Positions 7,144 to 15,912 of a DNA stretch of 22,522 nucleotides are shown here, one piece after another. The stretch comes from Phocaeicola_A sp964432715 (GTDB lineage Bacteria > Bacteroidota > Bacteroidia > Bacteroidales > Bacteroidaceae). Both the position numbers and the translations under genes were made by a program. Every line of letters begins with the position of its first letter. Within the stretch, counting starts at the first letter, position 1. The stretch is taken from positions 1-22,522 of the forward strand of contig CAYSOW010000027.1 of assembly GCA_964432715.1 (NCBI GenBank). The letters run 5' to 3'. A model generated the notes under the pieces. The model had not been told where the DNA came from, did not search any database, and saw nothing but the letters and a program-made list of their open reading frames with translations.

Positions 7144-10100
7144 ATGCAAGATTTCGTACACTTACACGTACACACCCAATACTCCATCCTTGATGGACAA
7201 GCTTCTATTCCCCGACTGGTGGATAAAGCCATAGCAAACGGCATGCGCGGCATGGCGGTGACCGACCACGGCAATATGTTCGGCATCAAGGAATTCATCA
7301 ACTACGTAGATAAAAAGAACGGCAAGGTGAAGGATGAGGTGAAGGGGCTGAAGAAGCAGCTGCAGGAGATTGCCGACAACGCGGAACTCTCGCCGGAGGA
7401 AAAGGCGGAAAAGAGCGCGGAGGTGAACGGGCTGATTGAGAAAGCGAATGGCAAGATCTTCAAGCCTATCATCGGTTGCGAGGTTTATGTGGCACGCCGC
7501 CGTCTCTTCGATAAAGAGGGAAAAAGTGATCAGAGCGGTTACCACTTGATTCTGCTGGCCAAGAACTCCACGGGCTATCACAACTTGATTAAGATTGTAT
7601 CGAAGGCCTGGACGGAGGGTTTCTATATGCGTCCGCGTACCGACCGGGCGGAGATTGAGAAGTATCACGAGGGATTGATTGTTTGCTCGGCTTGCTTGGG
7701 TGGTGAGGTGGCTAAGCGCATCACCAATGAGCAATGGGCGGAGGCAGAAGAGGCGATTCAATGGTACAAGAATCTCTTCGGCGACGATTACTATCTGGAG
7801 ATGCAGCTGCATAAAGCAACGGCTCCGCACGCCAACTACAAGGCGTACCCCATGCAGCTGAAGGTGAACGAGAAGTTGCTGGAGTATAGCAAGAAATATA
7901 AAATTAAATTGGTGTGCACCAACGATGTGCACTTTGTGGACGAGGAGAATGCGGAGGCGCACGACCGTCTGATTTGCTTGAACACGGGTAAGGATTTGAA
8001 TGACCCGGACCGTATGGTCTACACCAAGCAGGAGTGGTTTAAGACGCGCGAGGAGATGAATACGCTCTTCGACTATGTGCCAGAGGCACTGAGCAACACA
8101 GTGGATATCTGCGACCAGGTGGAGTTTTACTCCATCAACCATGACCCTATCATGCCGACCTTCGCCATTCCGGAGGAGTTTGGTACGGAAGCGGAATATC
8201 GCCAGCGACTCACGGAGGAGGACTTGTTTAATGAGTTCACACGCAACGAAAACGGCGAGGTGGTGATGAGCGAAGAGGAGGCCAACGCAAAGATTAAGAA
8301 GTTGGGAGGCTACGACAAGCTCTACCGTATCAAACTGGAGGCCGACTACTTGAAGAAACTGACGATGGACGGCGCGAAGAAGGTGTATGGCGAAAATCTG
8401 ACAGACGAAATCAAGGAGCGACTGAAATTTGAGTTGCACATCATGAAGACGATGGGTTTCCCGGGTTACTTTTTGATTGTGCAGGACTTTATCAACGCGG
8501 CGCGCAACCAACTGGGCGTATCGGTGGGACCCGGACGTGGTTCGGCTGCGGGTTCGGCGGTGGCTTACTGCCTCGGTATCACGAAGGTGGATCCAATTGC
8601 GTACGACTTGCTGTTTGAGCGTTTCTTGAACCCCGACCGTATCTCGCTTCCGGATATCGATGTTGACTTCGATGACGATGGTCGTGGAGAGGTGTTGCGT
8701 TGGGTGACTGAGAAGTATGGTCAGGAGAAGGTGGCACACATTATTACTTATGGTACCATGGCGACGAAGTTGGCCATCAAGGATGTGGCGCGCGTGCAGA
8801 AGGTACCTTTGAGTATCTCCGACCGGCTCTGTAAACTGATACCTGATAAGATTCCCGATAAGAAGCTGAACCTGTCGAATGCCATCGCTTATGTGCCTGA
8901 GCTGCAGGAGGCGGAGGCTTCGTCTGATCCGAACATCCGAAGTACCATCATGTATGCGAAGATGCTGGAGGGAAACGTGCGCAACACAGGTGTGCATGCC
9001 TGCGGTACCATCATCTGTCGTGATGATATCACCGACTGGGTGCCGGTGAGCACGGCCACCGACAAGGAGACCAACGAGAAGATGCTGGTAACGCAGTATG
9101 AGGGTTCGGTCATTGAGGAGACGGGATTGATCAAAATGGACTTCCTCGGACTGAAGACGCTTTCTATTATTAAGGAGGCTTTGGAGAATATCCGTCTGAG
9201 TCTGGGTTTCGATCTGGATATTGACAAGATTGATATCAACGACCCGGCCACCTATAAATTATACAGTGAGGGACGCACCATCGGTACGTTCCAGTTTGAG
9301 TCGGCAGGTATGCAGAAGTATCTGCGCGAGTTGCAGCCCACCACCTTTGAGGACTTGATTGCGATGAATGCGCTCTACCGGCCGGGACCGATGGACTACA
9401 TTCCCGACTTTATCGACCGTAAGCAGGGGCGTAAGCCGATTGAATATGATATTCCTGTCATGGAGAAGTACCTGAAGGATACGTATGGTATCACGGTCTA
9501 TCAGGAGCAGGTGATGTTGTTGTCGCGTCTGTTGGCCGACTTCACCCGTGGCGAGAGTGACGCGCTGCGTAAGGCGATGGGTAAGAAGTTGCGCGACAAA
9601 CTGGACCACATGAAGCCGAAGTTCATTGAAGGTGGTAAGAAGAATGGTCACGACCCGAAGGTACTGGAAAAGATCTGGGCCGACTGGGAGAAGTTTGCTT
9701 CGTACGCCTTCAACAAGTCGCACGCTACTTGCTACTCATGGGTGGCCTACCAGACCGCCTACCTGAAGGCTAACTATCCTTCGCAATATATGGCTGCCAC
9801 GCTGAGCCGTAACATCTCAAAGTTGGATGAAATTACGAAGTTGATGGATGAATGCAAGAGCATGGGTATCCAGGTGCTCGGTCCCGATGTGAACGAGTCA
9901 ATCCGGAAGTTCTCTGTCAACAAGCATGGCGATATCCGCTTCGGACTGGGTGCAATCAAGGGCGTAGGCGAGAGTGCTGTGCAGGCCATTATCGACGAGC
10001 GCGAGGCGCATGGAGCGTATAAGGATGCATACGACTTTATCCAACGTGTCAACCTGAGTGCCTGCAACCGTAAGAATGTGGAGAATATCATCCTGGCCGG

Positions 10101-10944
10101 CGGATTCGATGCGTTCGAAGGGTTCCAACGCGAGTCGTTCTTTGCGCCCACCAGCAAGGGAGAGACTTTCCTCGATGTCTTTATGCGCTACGGAACGAAG
10201 TATCAGCTTGACAAGGCCTCTTCGATGAACTCGCTCTTCGGCGATGAAAATATGGTGGAGATTGCAAAGCCCACGCCACAGCAGGTGGAGGCATGGCCTA
10301 CGCTGGAACGACTGAACAAGGAACGCGACTTGGTGGGTATCTATCTGTCGGCGCACCCGTTGGACGATTATCAGATTATTCTGGAACATGTCTGCAACAC
10401 GAAGATGATTGAATTGGCCGATAAGTCGAAACTGGCCGACCGCAACGTGACGATGGGAGGTATTGTGACTTCGCTGCGCGAGGGACGTACCAAGAACGAT
10501 AAGCCTTTCGGCATCGTGAAGATAGAGGATTACTCCGGTTCTGCAGAGCTTCCTTTCTTCGGCAACGATTGGCTCACATGGAGCAACTATCTGCGGGTGG
10601 GTTATTTTCTTTACATCACGGGTAAGTGCGCACCGCGCCAGTGGAAAGCCGATGAGTATGAGATAAAGATAGGCAACATCCAGTTGCTTCCGGACATCAA
10701 GGACAGTGTGTTGGAGAAGTTCACCATCACCCTGCCGGTAGACGACCTGGACGAAGAGTTTGTCACAGAGATCAACACACTCACCGAGGACAGTCCGGGC
10801 AACACGAAGTTGTACTTCTGCATCGTCGATCCGCACGAGAAGATGCGTCTGGAGATGGTCTCGTCCAATCGGAGAATCTCTGTTAAGAAAAACTTAATCA
10901 CATACATTCTCAGCCGTCCGGAGTTGGAATTCAAAATTAATTAA
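7144..10944 (+). CDS. dnaE: DNA polymerase III subunit alpha
   Basis: The replicative polymerase of the chromosome, 1266 residues, in the size range of DnaE-type alpha subunits. The N-terminal PHP domain (about 1-290) has HLHVHT (6-11), TDHGN (40-44) and NDVHF (260-264). The catalytic palm carries PDIDVDF (503-509) with D504 and D506, and a third aspartate D666 in KMDFLGL. A helix-hairpin-helix region lies around FGLGAIKGVGESAV (about 935-950). A C-terminal OB fold starts near residue 1100 (NVTMGGIVTSLREGRTKNDK). A charged helical insert (about 55-103) separates PHP strands and is absent from the E. coli protein as I recall it. There is no DnaQ-like exonuclease insertion of the PolC type. trxA follows 45 nt after the stop. 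Identification is firm. Confidence 0.98.
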   Translation: MQDFVHLHVHTQYSILDGQASIPRLVDKAIANGMRGMAVTDHGNMFGIKEFINYVDKKNGKVKDEVKGLKKQLQEIADNAELSPEEKAEKSAEVNGLIEKANGKIFKPIIGCEVYVARRRLFDKEGKSDQSGYHLILLAKNSTGYHNLIKIVSKAWTEGFYMRPRTDRAEIEKYHEGLIVCSACLGGEVAKRITNEQWAEAEEAIQWYKNLFGDDYYLEMQLHKATAPHANYKAYPMQLKVNEKLLEYSKKYKIKLVCTNDVHFVDEENAEAHDRLICLNTGKDLNDPDRMVYTKQEWFKTREEMNTLFDYVPEALSNTVDICDQVEFYSINHDPIMPTFAIPEEFGTEAEYRQRLTEEDLFNEFTRNENGEVVMSEEEANAKIKKLGGYDKLYRIKLEADYLKKLTMDGAKKVYGENLTDEIKERLKFELHIMKTMGFPGYFLIVQDFINAARNQLGVSVGPGRGSAAGSAVAYCLGITKVDPIAYDLLFERFLNPDRISLPDIDVDFDDDGRGEVLRWVTEKYGQEKVAHIITYGTMATKLAIKDVARVQKVPLSISDRLCKLIPDKIPDKKLNLSNAIAYVPELQEAEASSDPNIRSTIMYAKMLEGNVRNTGVHACGTIICRDDITDWVPVSTATDKETNEKMLVTQYEGSVIEETGLIKMDFLGLKTLSIIKEALENIRLSLGFDLDIDKIDINDPATYKLYSEGRTIGTFQFESAGMQKYLRELQPTTFEDLIAMNALYRPGPMDYIPDFIDRKQGRKPIEYDIPVMEKYLKDTYGITVYQEQVMLLSRLLADFTRGESDALRKAMGKKLRDKLDHMKPKFIEGGKKNGHDPKVLEKIWADWEKFASYAFNKSHATCYSWVAYQTAYLKANYPSQYMAATLSRNISKLDEITKLMDECKSMGIQVLGPDVNESIRKFSVNKHGDIRFGLGAIKGVGESAVQAIIDEREAHGAYKDAYDFIQRVNLSACNRKNVENIILAGGFDAFEGFQRESFFAPTSKGETFLDVFMRYGTKYQLDKASSMNSLFGDENMVEIAKPTPQQVEAWPTLERLNKERDLVGIYLSAHPLDDYQIILEHVCNTKMIELADKSKLADRNVTMGGIVTSLREGRTKNDKPFGIVKIEDYSGSAELPFFGNDWLTWSNYLRVGYFLYITGKCAPRQWKADEYEIKIGNIQLLPDIKDSVLEKFTITLPVDDLDEEFVTEINTLTEDSPGNTKLYFCIVDPHEKMRLEMVSSNRRISVKKNLITYILSRPELEFKIN

Positions 10945-10952
10945 TATCTTTG
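10945..10952 (+). promoter_or_regulatory. Likely -7 box for trxA (TATCTTTG)
   Basis: A full match to TAnnTTTG directly after the dnaE stop and 37 nt before the trxA ATG. The -33 side is weak (TTGG at 10924-10927 with a 17-nt spacer, inside dnaE). It would let trxA be expressed independently of dnaE. Confidence 0.5.
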
Positions 10953-10989
10953 CGAACAGAAATTGAATAACTAATAAATAACAGAAACT

Positions 10990-11304
10990 ATGGCATTAGA
11001 AATTACTGATGGAAACTTTGAGGCTTTGGTAGCAGAAGGAAAGCCTGTAGTAGTAGACTTCTGGGCTACTTGGTGTGGTCCTTGCAAGAAAATCGGTCCG
11101 GATATCGAGGCTTTGGCAGAGGAGTATAAGGATCAGGTAACAATCGGCAAATGCAACGTGGACGACAACGACGATTTGACCGGCAAGTTCGGTGTTCGTA
11201 ACATCCCGACTGTGCTCTTCATCAAGAACGGTGAGGTGGTTGACAAACAGGTGGGTGCCGCTACGAAAGCTGTCTTCGAAGAGAAAATCAAAAATCTTTT
11301 ATAA
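10990..11304 (+). CDS. trxA: Thioredoxin
   Basis: A cytoplasmic disulfide reductant of 104 residues, the classic single-domain length. The active site WCGPC is at 28-32 with redox cysteines C29 and C32. The cis-proline lies in NIPT (P73), and VVDFWATW precedes the active site as in E. coli thioredoxin. No signal peptide is present, which separates it from the periplasmic thioredoxin-like proteins common in this phylum. It has its own -7 box and is followed after 12 nt by the small acidic protein gene, which it probably shares a message with. Confidence 0.97.
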   Translation: MALEITDGNFEALVAEGKPVVVDFWATWCGPCKKIGPDIEALAEEYKDQVTIGKCNVDDNDDLTGKFGVRNIPTVLFIKNGEVVDKQVGAATKAVFEEKIKNLL

Positions 11305-11316
11305 TACAAAGACACC

Positions 11317-11652
11317 ATGGCAACAAACGATGAATTCCTCATGGAGGATTTGGATGACGAGAAGACCATTGAGTTCATCAAGAACTATCTTCCGCAAGAT
11401 CTGAAAGAGCGTTTCTCTGACGACGAGCTTTATTACTTTTTGGACACCATCTCCGACTATTACACAGAGAGTGGATGTCTGGACGTACAACCGGATAAGG
11501 ATGGTTTCATTGAAATCGATCAGGATGCGATTGTGGACTATGTGGTAAAAGAGGCTAAGAAGGACAAAATCGGAGACTTCGACCCGGAGGAGATTTTGTT
11601 TGTCGTTCAAGGTGAAATGGAATACGGCAACTCGCTGGGACAGGTGGAATAA
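11317..11652 (+). CDS. Small acidic protein of unknown function, downstream of trxA
   Basis: A 111-residue, strongly acidic soluble protein without signal peptide, membrane segment or cysteine pair (one Cys, in ESGCLDVQ). Helical stretches rich in Asp and Glu dominate, with LPQDLKERFSDDELYYFLD (about 25-43), a DKDGFIEIDQDAIVDYV segment (about 60-76) and a FDPEEILFVVQGEMEY segment near the end. I do not recognise a named family, though I have the impression that this protein often follows trxA in Bacteroides. The 12-nt spacing and the terminator 50 nt after its stop make it the last gene of the trxA transcript. The DKDGFIEID stretch looks EF-hand-like but lacks a complete, well-framed loop. 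Coding is well supported; function is unknown. Confidence 0.85.
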   Translation: MATNDEFLMEDLDDEKTIEFIKNYLPQDLKERFSDDELYYFLDTISDYYTESGCLDVQPDKDGFIEIDQDAIVDYVVKEAKKDKIGDFDPEEILFVVQGEMEYGNSLGQVE

Positions 11653-11701
11653 CCTTACGTTCCGTTCCTATCGAGGGCCGTTAAAACCCCTCGAAGGGCA
11701 T

Positions 11702-11746
11702 AAAGGGCTTCGCTTTCGAAAGAAGGCGAAGCTCTTTGTCCTTTTA
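11702..11746 (+). terminator. Intrinsic terminator after the trxA cluster
   Basis: A 12-bp stem (11702-11713 with 11726-11737) with one G-U pair and a 12-nt loop is followed by GTCCTTTTAT. A smaller 7-bp inverted repeat (11671-11677 with 11688-11694) lies just before it. tilS converges from the other side and ends at 11804, so the stem may serve both directions. Confidence 0.65.
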
Positions 11747-11803
11747 TACGGTAGGCGTTTATACGGAATTAATCTATGCGGAAACTTTTTTAATGGGTGC
11801 CGT

Positions 11804-13165
11804 TTATGCAGGTGCAGTATAACGAATCCGCCAAACCCACTTGGTGGCGTCTGTCACCCGAAAGCGTTCATCGGTGCGTTCCTTCACCAACCAACACAAA
11901 TCGCCCTTTGCCGTGGTCACCACCCATTGGTGTTGCTTCTGCCACAAGCTCCGTTTGCGGTCGGTCAGGTAGTCACTCACCTTCTTCCACCCCTTCATGC
12001 CGAAAGGTATCAGCCGGTCGCCCTCGTGCCACAAGCGCACCTGCAGTTCCTCGCCACAACGATCGCCATCCAGATAAGCCACCTCCGGCAACTTCTCCAC
12101 TTGTGCCTCCCCACTCCACGGCAGCCGTTCCAGCGTTATCAAGCCCCCATCGGGCAGCCTCAACGTCTCTTCCACCCTCAACGGTCGTTCAAAATGCGTT
12201 AGTTCCTTCGTAGACATCGGGTAGACCAGCAATTGGGTACGATCCTTCAGCGCCACCCATGTCCCGTTCGAAACCTGCCGTCCGGAAGGTCCCTCCAGCA
12301 AGCCCTCCACCTGCGCCACCTGTTCGCTACGGAACCCCAACGGGCGCAACAATTCGAAGAGCACACTTCGGGGCGCCGTCTCTTGCGACAACAGCGACAA
12401 ATCCACCGCAAATCCATCTCCCAACGGCAAAGGCTGCGTCACACGCTTCCTTGCTTCCGCCATCGTCCCTTCATAGAGCGCCGCCACTTCGGTCATACGC
12501 TCCGAGAAAAGTTGAAGTGTTTCTCGCACCGACGGATTGATTTCCTCCATCAGAGGCAGCAATTGCAAGCGAATCTTATTGCGCGTAAAGCGGTCGTCCC
12601 GGTTGGTACTGTCGGTGACATACGTTTGATGCATTTCCTCCAGATAAGCCTCAATCTCCTTACGAGAGAGCCTCAGCAACGGACGCACAATCTCCCCGTT
12701 CACCGGACGAATGCCACACAAGCCTTGCACACCCGTGCCCCGCAACAGATGCAGCAACAGTGTCTCCACCTGATCATCACGATGATGCGCCACCACGATA
12801 TGTGTCAAGTGCAGTTCCTCCTTCAATTGATGAAAATAGTTGTATCGTAGCTCCCGCGCCGCCATCTCAATAGAAAGGTGATGCTGGACGGCATAAGTGG
12901 CGGTATCAAAATGAGTCACAAAGAGCGTGACATCCAGCGAACGACAGAGATCGCGCACAAAAGTCTCATCCCTGTCAGACTCTGCTCCACGCAGATGGAA
13001 GTTGCAATGGACCGCCACGCAAGGGTAGCCCAAAGCGAGCATGACATGCAGCAGTGCCACCGAATCGGCACCACCGCTCACGCAGACCAGCAGACGCGCC
13101 TTCCGGCTGAACATCCGCTCCCGCTCAATCAGTTGTTTTACTTCACATTCCAGTTTTTTCATCAT
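11804..13165 (-). CDS. tilS: tRNA(Ile)-lysidine synthase
   Basis: This ATP-dependent enzyme attaches lysine to C34 of the CAU-anticodon isoleucine tRNA so that it reads AUA and accepts isoleucine. The 453-residue protein has the PP-loop SGGADS (30-35) in VCVSGGADSVALLH. The downstream HCNFHLRGAESDRDE segment and VAHHRDDQVETLLLHLLRGTG are typical of TilS N-terminal domains, and KIRLQLLPLMEEINP marks the family. The extended C-terminal half holds the substrate-binding TilS domains, with LWHEGDRLIPFGMKGWKKVSDYL near residue 390. Two ATGs are adjacent (13165 and 13162), so the start is uncertain by one residue. It is a single-gene unit between convergent and divergent neighbours. Confidence 0.96.
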   Translation of the reverse strand: MMKKLECEVKQLIERERMFSRKARLLVCVSGGADSVALLHVMLALGYPCVAVHCNFHLRGAESDRDETFVRDLCRSLDVTLFVTHFDTATYAVQHHLSIEMAARELRYNYFHQLKEELHLTHIVVAHHRDDQVETLLLHLLRGTGVQGLCGIRPVNGEIVRPLLRLSRKEIEAYLEEMHQTYVTDSTNRDDRFTRNKIRLQLLPLMEEINPSVRETLQLFSERMTEVAALYEGTMAEARKRVTQPLPLGDGFAVDLSLLSQETAPRSVLFELLRPLGFRSEQVAQVEGLLEGPSGRQVSNGTWVALKDRTQLLVYPMSTKELTHFERPLRVEETLRLPDGGLITLERLPWSGEAQVEKLPEVAYLDGDRCGEELQVRLWHEGDRLIPFGMKGWKKVSDYLTDRKRSLWQKQHQWVVTTAKGDLCWLVKERTDERFRVTDATKWVWRIRYTAPA

Positions 13166-13218
13166 CCTTCCACTCCTTTCTACGGGTTCTTTCTATCCAT
13201 ACCTGCAGAACCCGAAAG

Positions 13219-13250
13219 CAAAGTTACAACTCTTTCTGAAGAGTTACAAG
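13219..13250 (-). promoter_or_regulatory. Likely promoter for tilS
   Basis: On the minus strand CTTG (13250-13247), a 20-nt spacer and TAACTTTG (13226-13219) match the consensus with one -33 mismatch. It lies about 55 nt before the tilS ATG. Confidence 0.5.
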
Positions 13251-13281
13251 ATGCGCTATTATTTAAATAGAATCTAAATTA

Positions 13282-13313
13282 TTTGCAGATACCATACATA
13301 TCTTCTATCTTTG
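13282..13313 (+). promoter_or_regulatory. Bacteroidetes-type promoter for feoAB
   Basis: TTTG (13282-13285), a 20-nt spacer and TATCTTTG (13306-13313) match the consensus perfectly. The start would fall near 13320, leaving a very short leader before the ATG at 13333. I see no clear Fur-box palindrome overlapping it. Confidence 0.7.
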
Positions 13314-13332
13314 CGACACTAAAGTATACAGC

Positions 13333-15885
13333 ATGCGTTTATCCGAATTACATACAGGAGAAAAGGGCGTCATCGTTAAGGTGCAAGGTCATGGTGGTTT
13401 CCGCAAGAGAATCGTCGAGATGGGATTCATCAAAGGAAAGACCGTGGAAGTCATTCTGAACGCCCCGTTAAAAGACCCTATTAAATATAGAATCTTAGGT
13501 TACGAAATCTCTCTTCGTCGCGAAGAGGCCGCCCATATCGAGGTGGTCAGCGAGGAGGAGGCACGTCAGGAACTTCATCCGGAGGCCCAGCCGGGCATTC
13601 CCAGCACAGAGGAGATTCCGGAGGCGGAGTGGACCGCCGTGGCACAAGGCAAACGAAAAACCATCAACGTGGCACTGGTGGGCAACCCCAACTGTGGTAA
13701 GACCTCCATGTTCAACATTGCCTCGGGCATGCACGAACGCGTGGGCAACTACAGTGGTGTCACCGTGGATGCCAAAGAGGGACACTTCGACTTCAAGGGA
13801 TATAACATCCGCTTGATTGACTTGCCGGGCACTTACTCACTCTCGGCCTACTCGCCGGAGGAGATTTATGTGCGCGAATATATCATCGACCAGACGCCGG
13901 ATGTGATCATCAATGTGGTAGACTCTTCCAACATTGAGCGCAACCTCTACCTCACCACGCAGCTCATTGATATGAATGTGCGCATGGTGATTGCCCTCAA
14001 TATGTACGACGAGCTGGAGCAGAGCGGTAACAAACTCGACTACGTCAACCTGAGTCGCCTGCTCGGTGTACCGATGGTACCCACCGTCTGTCGCCGTCAG
14101 CAAGGTATCGAACAACTCTTCGACCAGGTGATTAATGTCTACGAGAACGCGGACGCTCTGGATACCTACTTCGCCCTGCAGATGCAGCCGCACATGCAGC
14201 GCATTGTGGAGCACGTGCAACGCCATGAGCAGAGCCGGAAGGGAACGGAGAACGAAGAAGAGGAGGTACGCGAAAAACGTATCAACGAGCATATTCAGTA
14301 CCACGAGAAGAAATATAAACAGAGCATCACCTCCCACCTGGAGCAACAGATGAGCGACCGTCCCATCCGCCACATCCACATTAACCACCGTCCGGAACTG
14401 GAGGCGGCGATTAATCAGGTGCAGGCGCCCATTCAAGTCAACTCGAGCATTCGTCATAAATACTCCACCCGTTTTCTGGCCATCAAACTGCTGGAGAACG
14501 ATAAGGTGTTGGAGGAGGTGGTACGTGCCTTACCCAACGGTAAGGAAATCTTGCAGGTGCGCGATAAAGCCAAACAACGTATCTTGCAGGTGACCAACGA
14601 AGATAGCGAGTCAGCCATCGCGGATGCCAAATACGGATTTATTCAAGGTGCGCTGAAAGAGACCTATACCGACAACCACCTGCCCACAGGACAGGTAACG
14701 AAGGTAATCGACTCATTCGTGACGCACCGCATCTGGGGCTACCCCATTTTCTTCCTCTTCCTTTATATTATCTTTGAAGGAACCTTCGTATTAGGCGACT
14801 ATCCGATGCAAGGCATCGAATGGTTGGTGGACCAAATCGGTACACTGGTGCAAGAGCACATGCCCGAGGGAACATTGAAAGATATGATTGTAGACGGTAT
14901 CATCGGTGGTGTAGGCGGCGTCATTGTCTTCCTGCCCAACATCCTGCTGCTCTACTTCTTCATCTCCATCATGGAAGATTCGGGCTACATGGCTCGTGCC
15001 GCCTTCATCATGGACAAGATTATGCATAAGATGGGCTTGCACGGAAAATCGTTCATCCCCCTGATTATGGGATTCGGCTGCAACGTGCCCGCCATCATGG
15101 CCTCACGCACCATCGAGAACCGCAAGAGTCGCCTCATCACCATGCTGATCACCCCCTTGATGTCCTGCAGCGCCCGTCTGCCCATCTATCTGGTGCTCAT
15201 CGGTGCCCTTTTCCCCAATAATGCCAGTCTGATACTGCTGAGCATCTACGCCATCGGCATCTTCCTGGCAGTTATCCTGGCCCGGTTGTTTAGTAAGGTA
15301 TTGGTGAAGGGTGATGACACCCCGTTCGTGATGGAACTCCCCCCCTACCGCATGCCGACCGCCAAGGCCATTCTGCGCCACACGTGGGAGAAAGGCGAAC
15401 AATACCTGCGCAAGATGGGAGGTATCATCATGATTGCCTCCATCATCATATGGTTCCTGGGCTACTACCCTAACCACAACGCCTACACCAACCAGGCGGA
15501 GCAGCAAGAGAACTCCTACATCGGTCAGATTGGTAAGGCCATCGAACCTGTCATCGAGCCGTTGGGATTCGACTGGAAGCTAGGTATCGGACTCATTTCC
15601 GGTGCCGGAGCGAAGGAATTGGTGGTAAGTACCCTCGGAGTACTCTATACCAACAACGACGATGTAGAGAGCGTCAACCTCTCCCAGCGCATCCCCATCA
15701 CCCCATTGGTGGCCTATGCCTACATGTTGTTTGTACTGATTTACTTCCCCTGCATCGCCACCATGGCCGCCATACGTCAGGAGTCGGGCAGCTGGAAGTG
15801 GGCTATTTTCACCGCCTGCTACACCACCGGATTGGCGTGGCTGGTCTCCTTCCTCTTCTATCAGATAGGAAGTTTGTTTGTATAA
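13333..15885 (+). CDS. feoB: FeoA-FeoB fusion, ferrous iron transporter
   Basis: Imports Fe2+ across the inner membrane. The 850-residue protein begins with a FeoA/SH3-like domain (1 to about 75, with RKRIVEMGFIKGKTVEV) and then carries the FeoB GTPase: G1 GNPNCGKT (117-124), G2 threonine T144, G3 DLPG (163-166) and G4 NMYD (223-226). A charged, helical stretch of about 80 residues (about 285-365) rich in Glu, His and Lys lies between the GTPase and the membrane part. The membrane domain has both Gate regions (VGGVIVFLPNILLLYFF and MGGIIMIASIIIWFLGYYP), GFGCNVPA with C583, SCSARLP with C612, and GAKELVVSTLGVLY. It is followed after 27 nt by its Cys-rich partner. FeoA-FeoB fusions are known in Bacteroidetes. 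Confidence 0.97.
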   Translation: MRLSELHTGEKGVIVKVQGHGGFRKRIVEMGFIKGKTVEVILNAPLKDPIKYRILGYEISLRREEAAHIEVVSEEEARQELHPEAQPGIPSTEEIPEAEWTAVAQGKRKTINVALVGNPNCGKTSMFNIASGMHERVGNYSGVTVDAKEGHFDFKGYNIRLIDLPGTYSLSAYSPEEIYVREYIIDQTPDVIINVVDSSNIERNLYLTTQLIDMNVRMVIALNMYDELEQSGNKLDYVNLSRLLGVPMVPTVCRRQQGIEQLFDQVINVYENADALDTYFALQMQPHMQRIVEHVQRHEQSRKGTENEEEEVREKRINEHIQYHEKKYKQSITSHLEQQMSDRPIRHIHINHRPELEAAINQVQAPIQVNSSIRHKYSTRFLAIKLLENDKVLEEVVRALPNGKEILQVRDKAKQRILQVTNEDSESAIADAKYGFIQGALKETYTDNHLPTGQVTKVIDSFVTHRIWGYPIFFLFLYIIFEGTFVLGDYPMQGIEWLVDQIGTLVQEHMPEGTLKDMIVDGIIGGVGGVIVFLPNILLLYFFISIMEDSGYMARAAFIMDKIMHKMGLHGKSFIPLIMGFGCNVPAIMASRTIENRKSRLITMLITPLMSCSARLPIYLVLIGALFPNNASLILLSIYAIGIFLAVILARLFSKVLVKGDDTPFVMELPPYRMPTAKAILRHTWEKGEQYLRKMGGIIMIASIIIWFLGYYPNHNAYTNQAEQQENSYIGQIGKAIEPVIEPLGFDWKLGIGLISGAGAKELVVSTLGVLYTNNDDVESVNLSQRIPITPLVAYAYMLFVLIYFPCIATMAAIRQESGSWKWAIFTACYTTGLAWLVSFLFYQIGSLFV

Positions 15886-15912
15886 TCTCAGAAAAAAAGA
15901 AAAAAGTTTCAG

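Noticed and set aside
7162..8997. A 611-codon open frame antisense to dnaE
   Set aside because: It lies entirely opposite a clearly functional gene and its translation is low-complexity, rich in His, Leu, Val and Arg, without domain motifs. It is a by-product of dnaE codon use.
11497..11550. An EF-hand calcium site in the acidic protein (DKDGFIEID)
   Set aside because: The D-x-D-G run resembles the loop start, but the full 12-residue ligand pattern with flanking helices is not convincing.
11600..12202. A 200-codon open frame running from the acidic protein gene into tilS
   Set aside because: It crosses the terminator and is antisense to tilS; the translated sequence has no family features.
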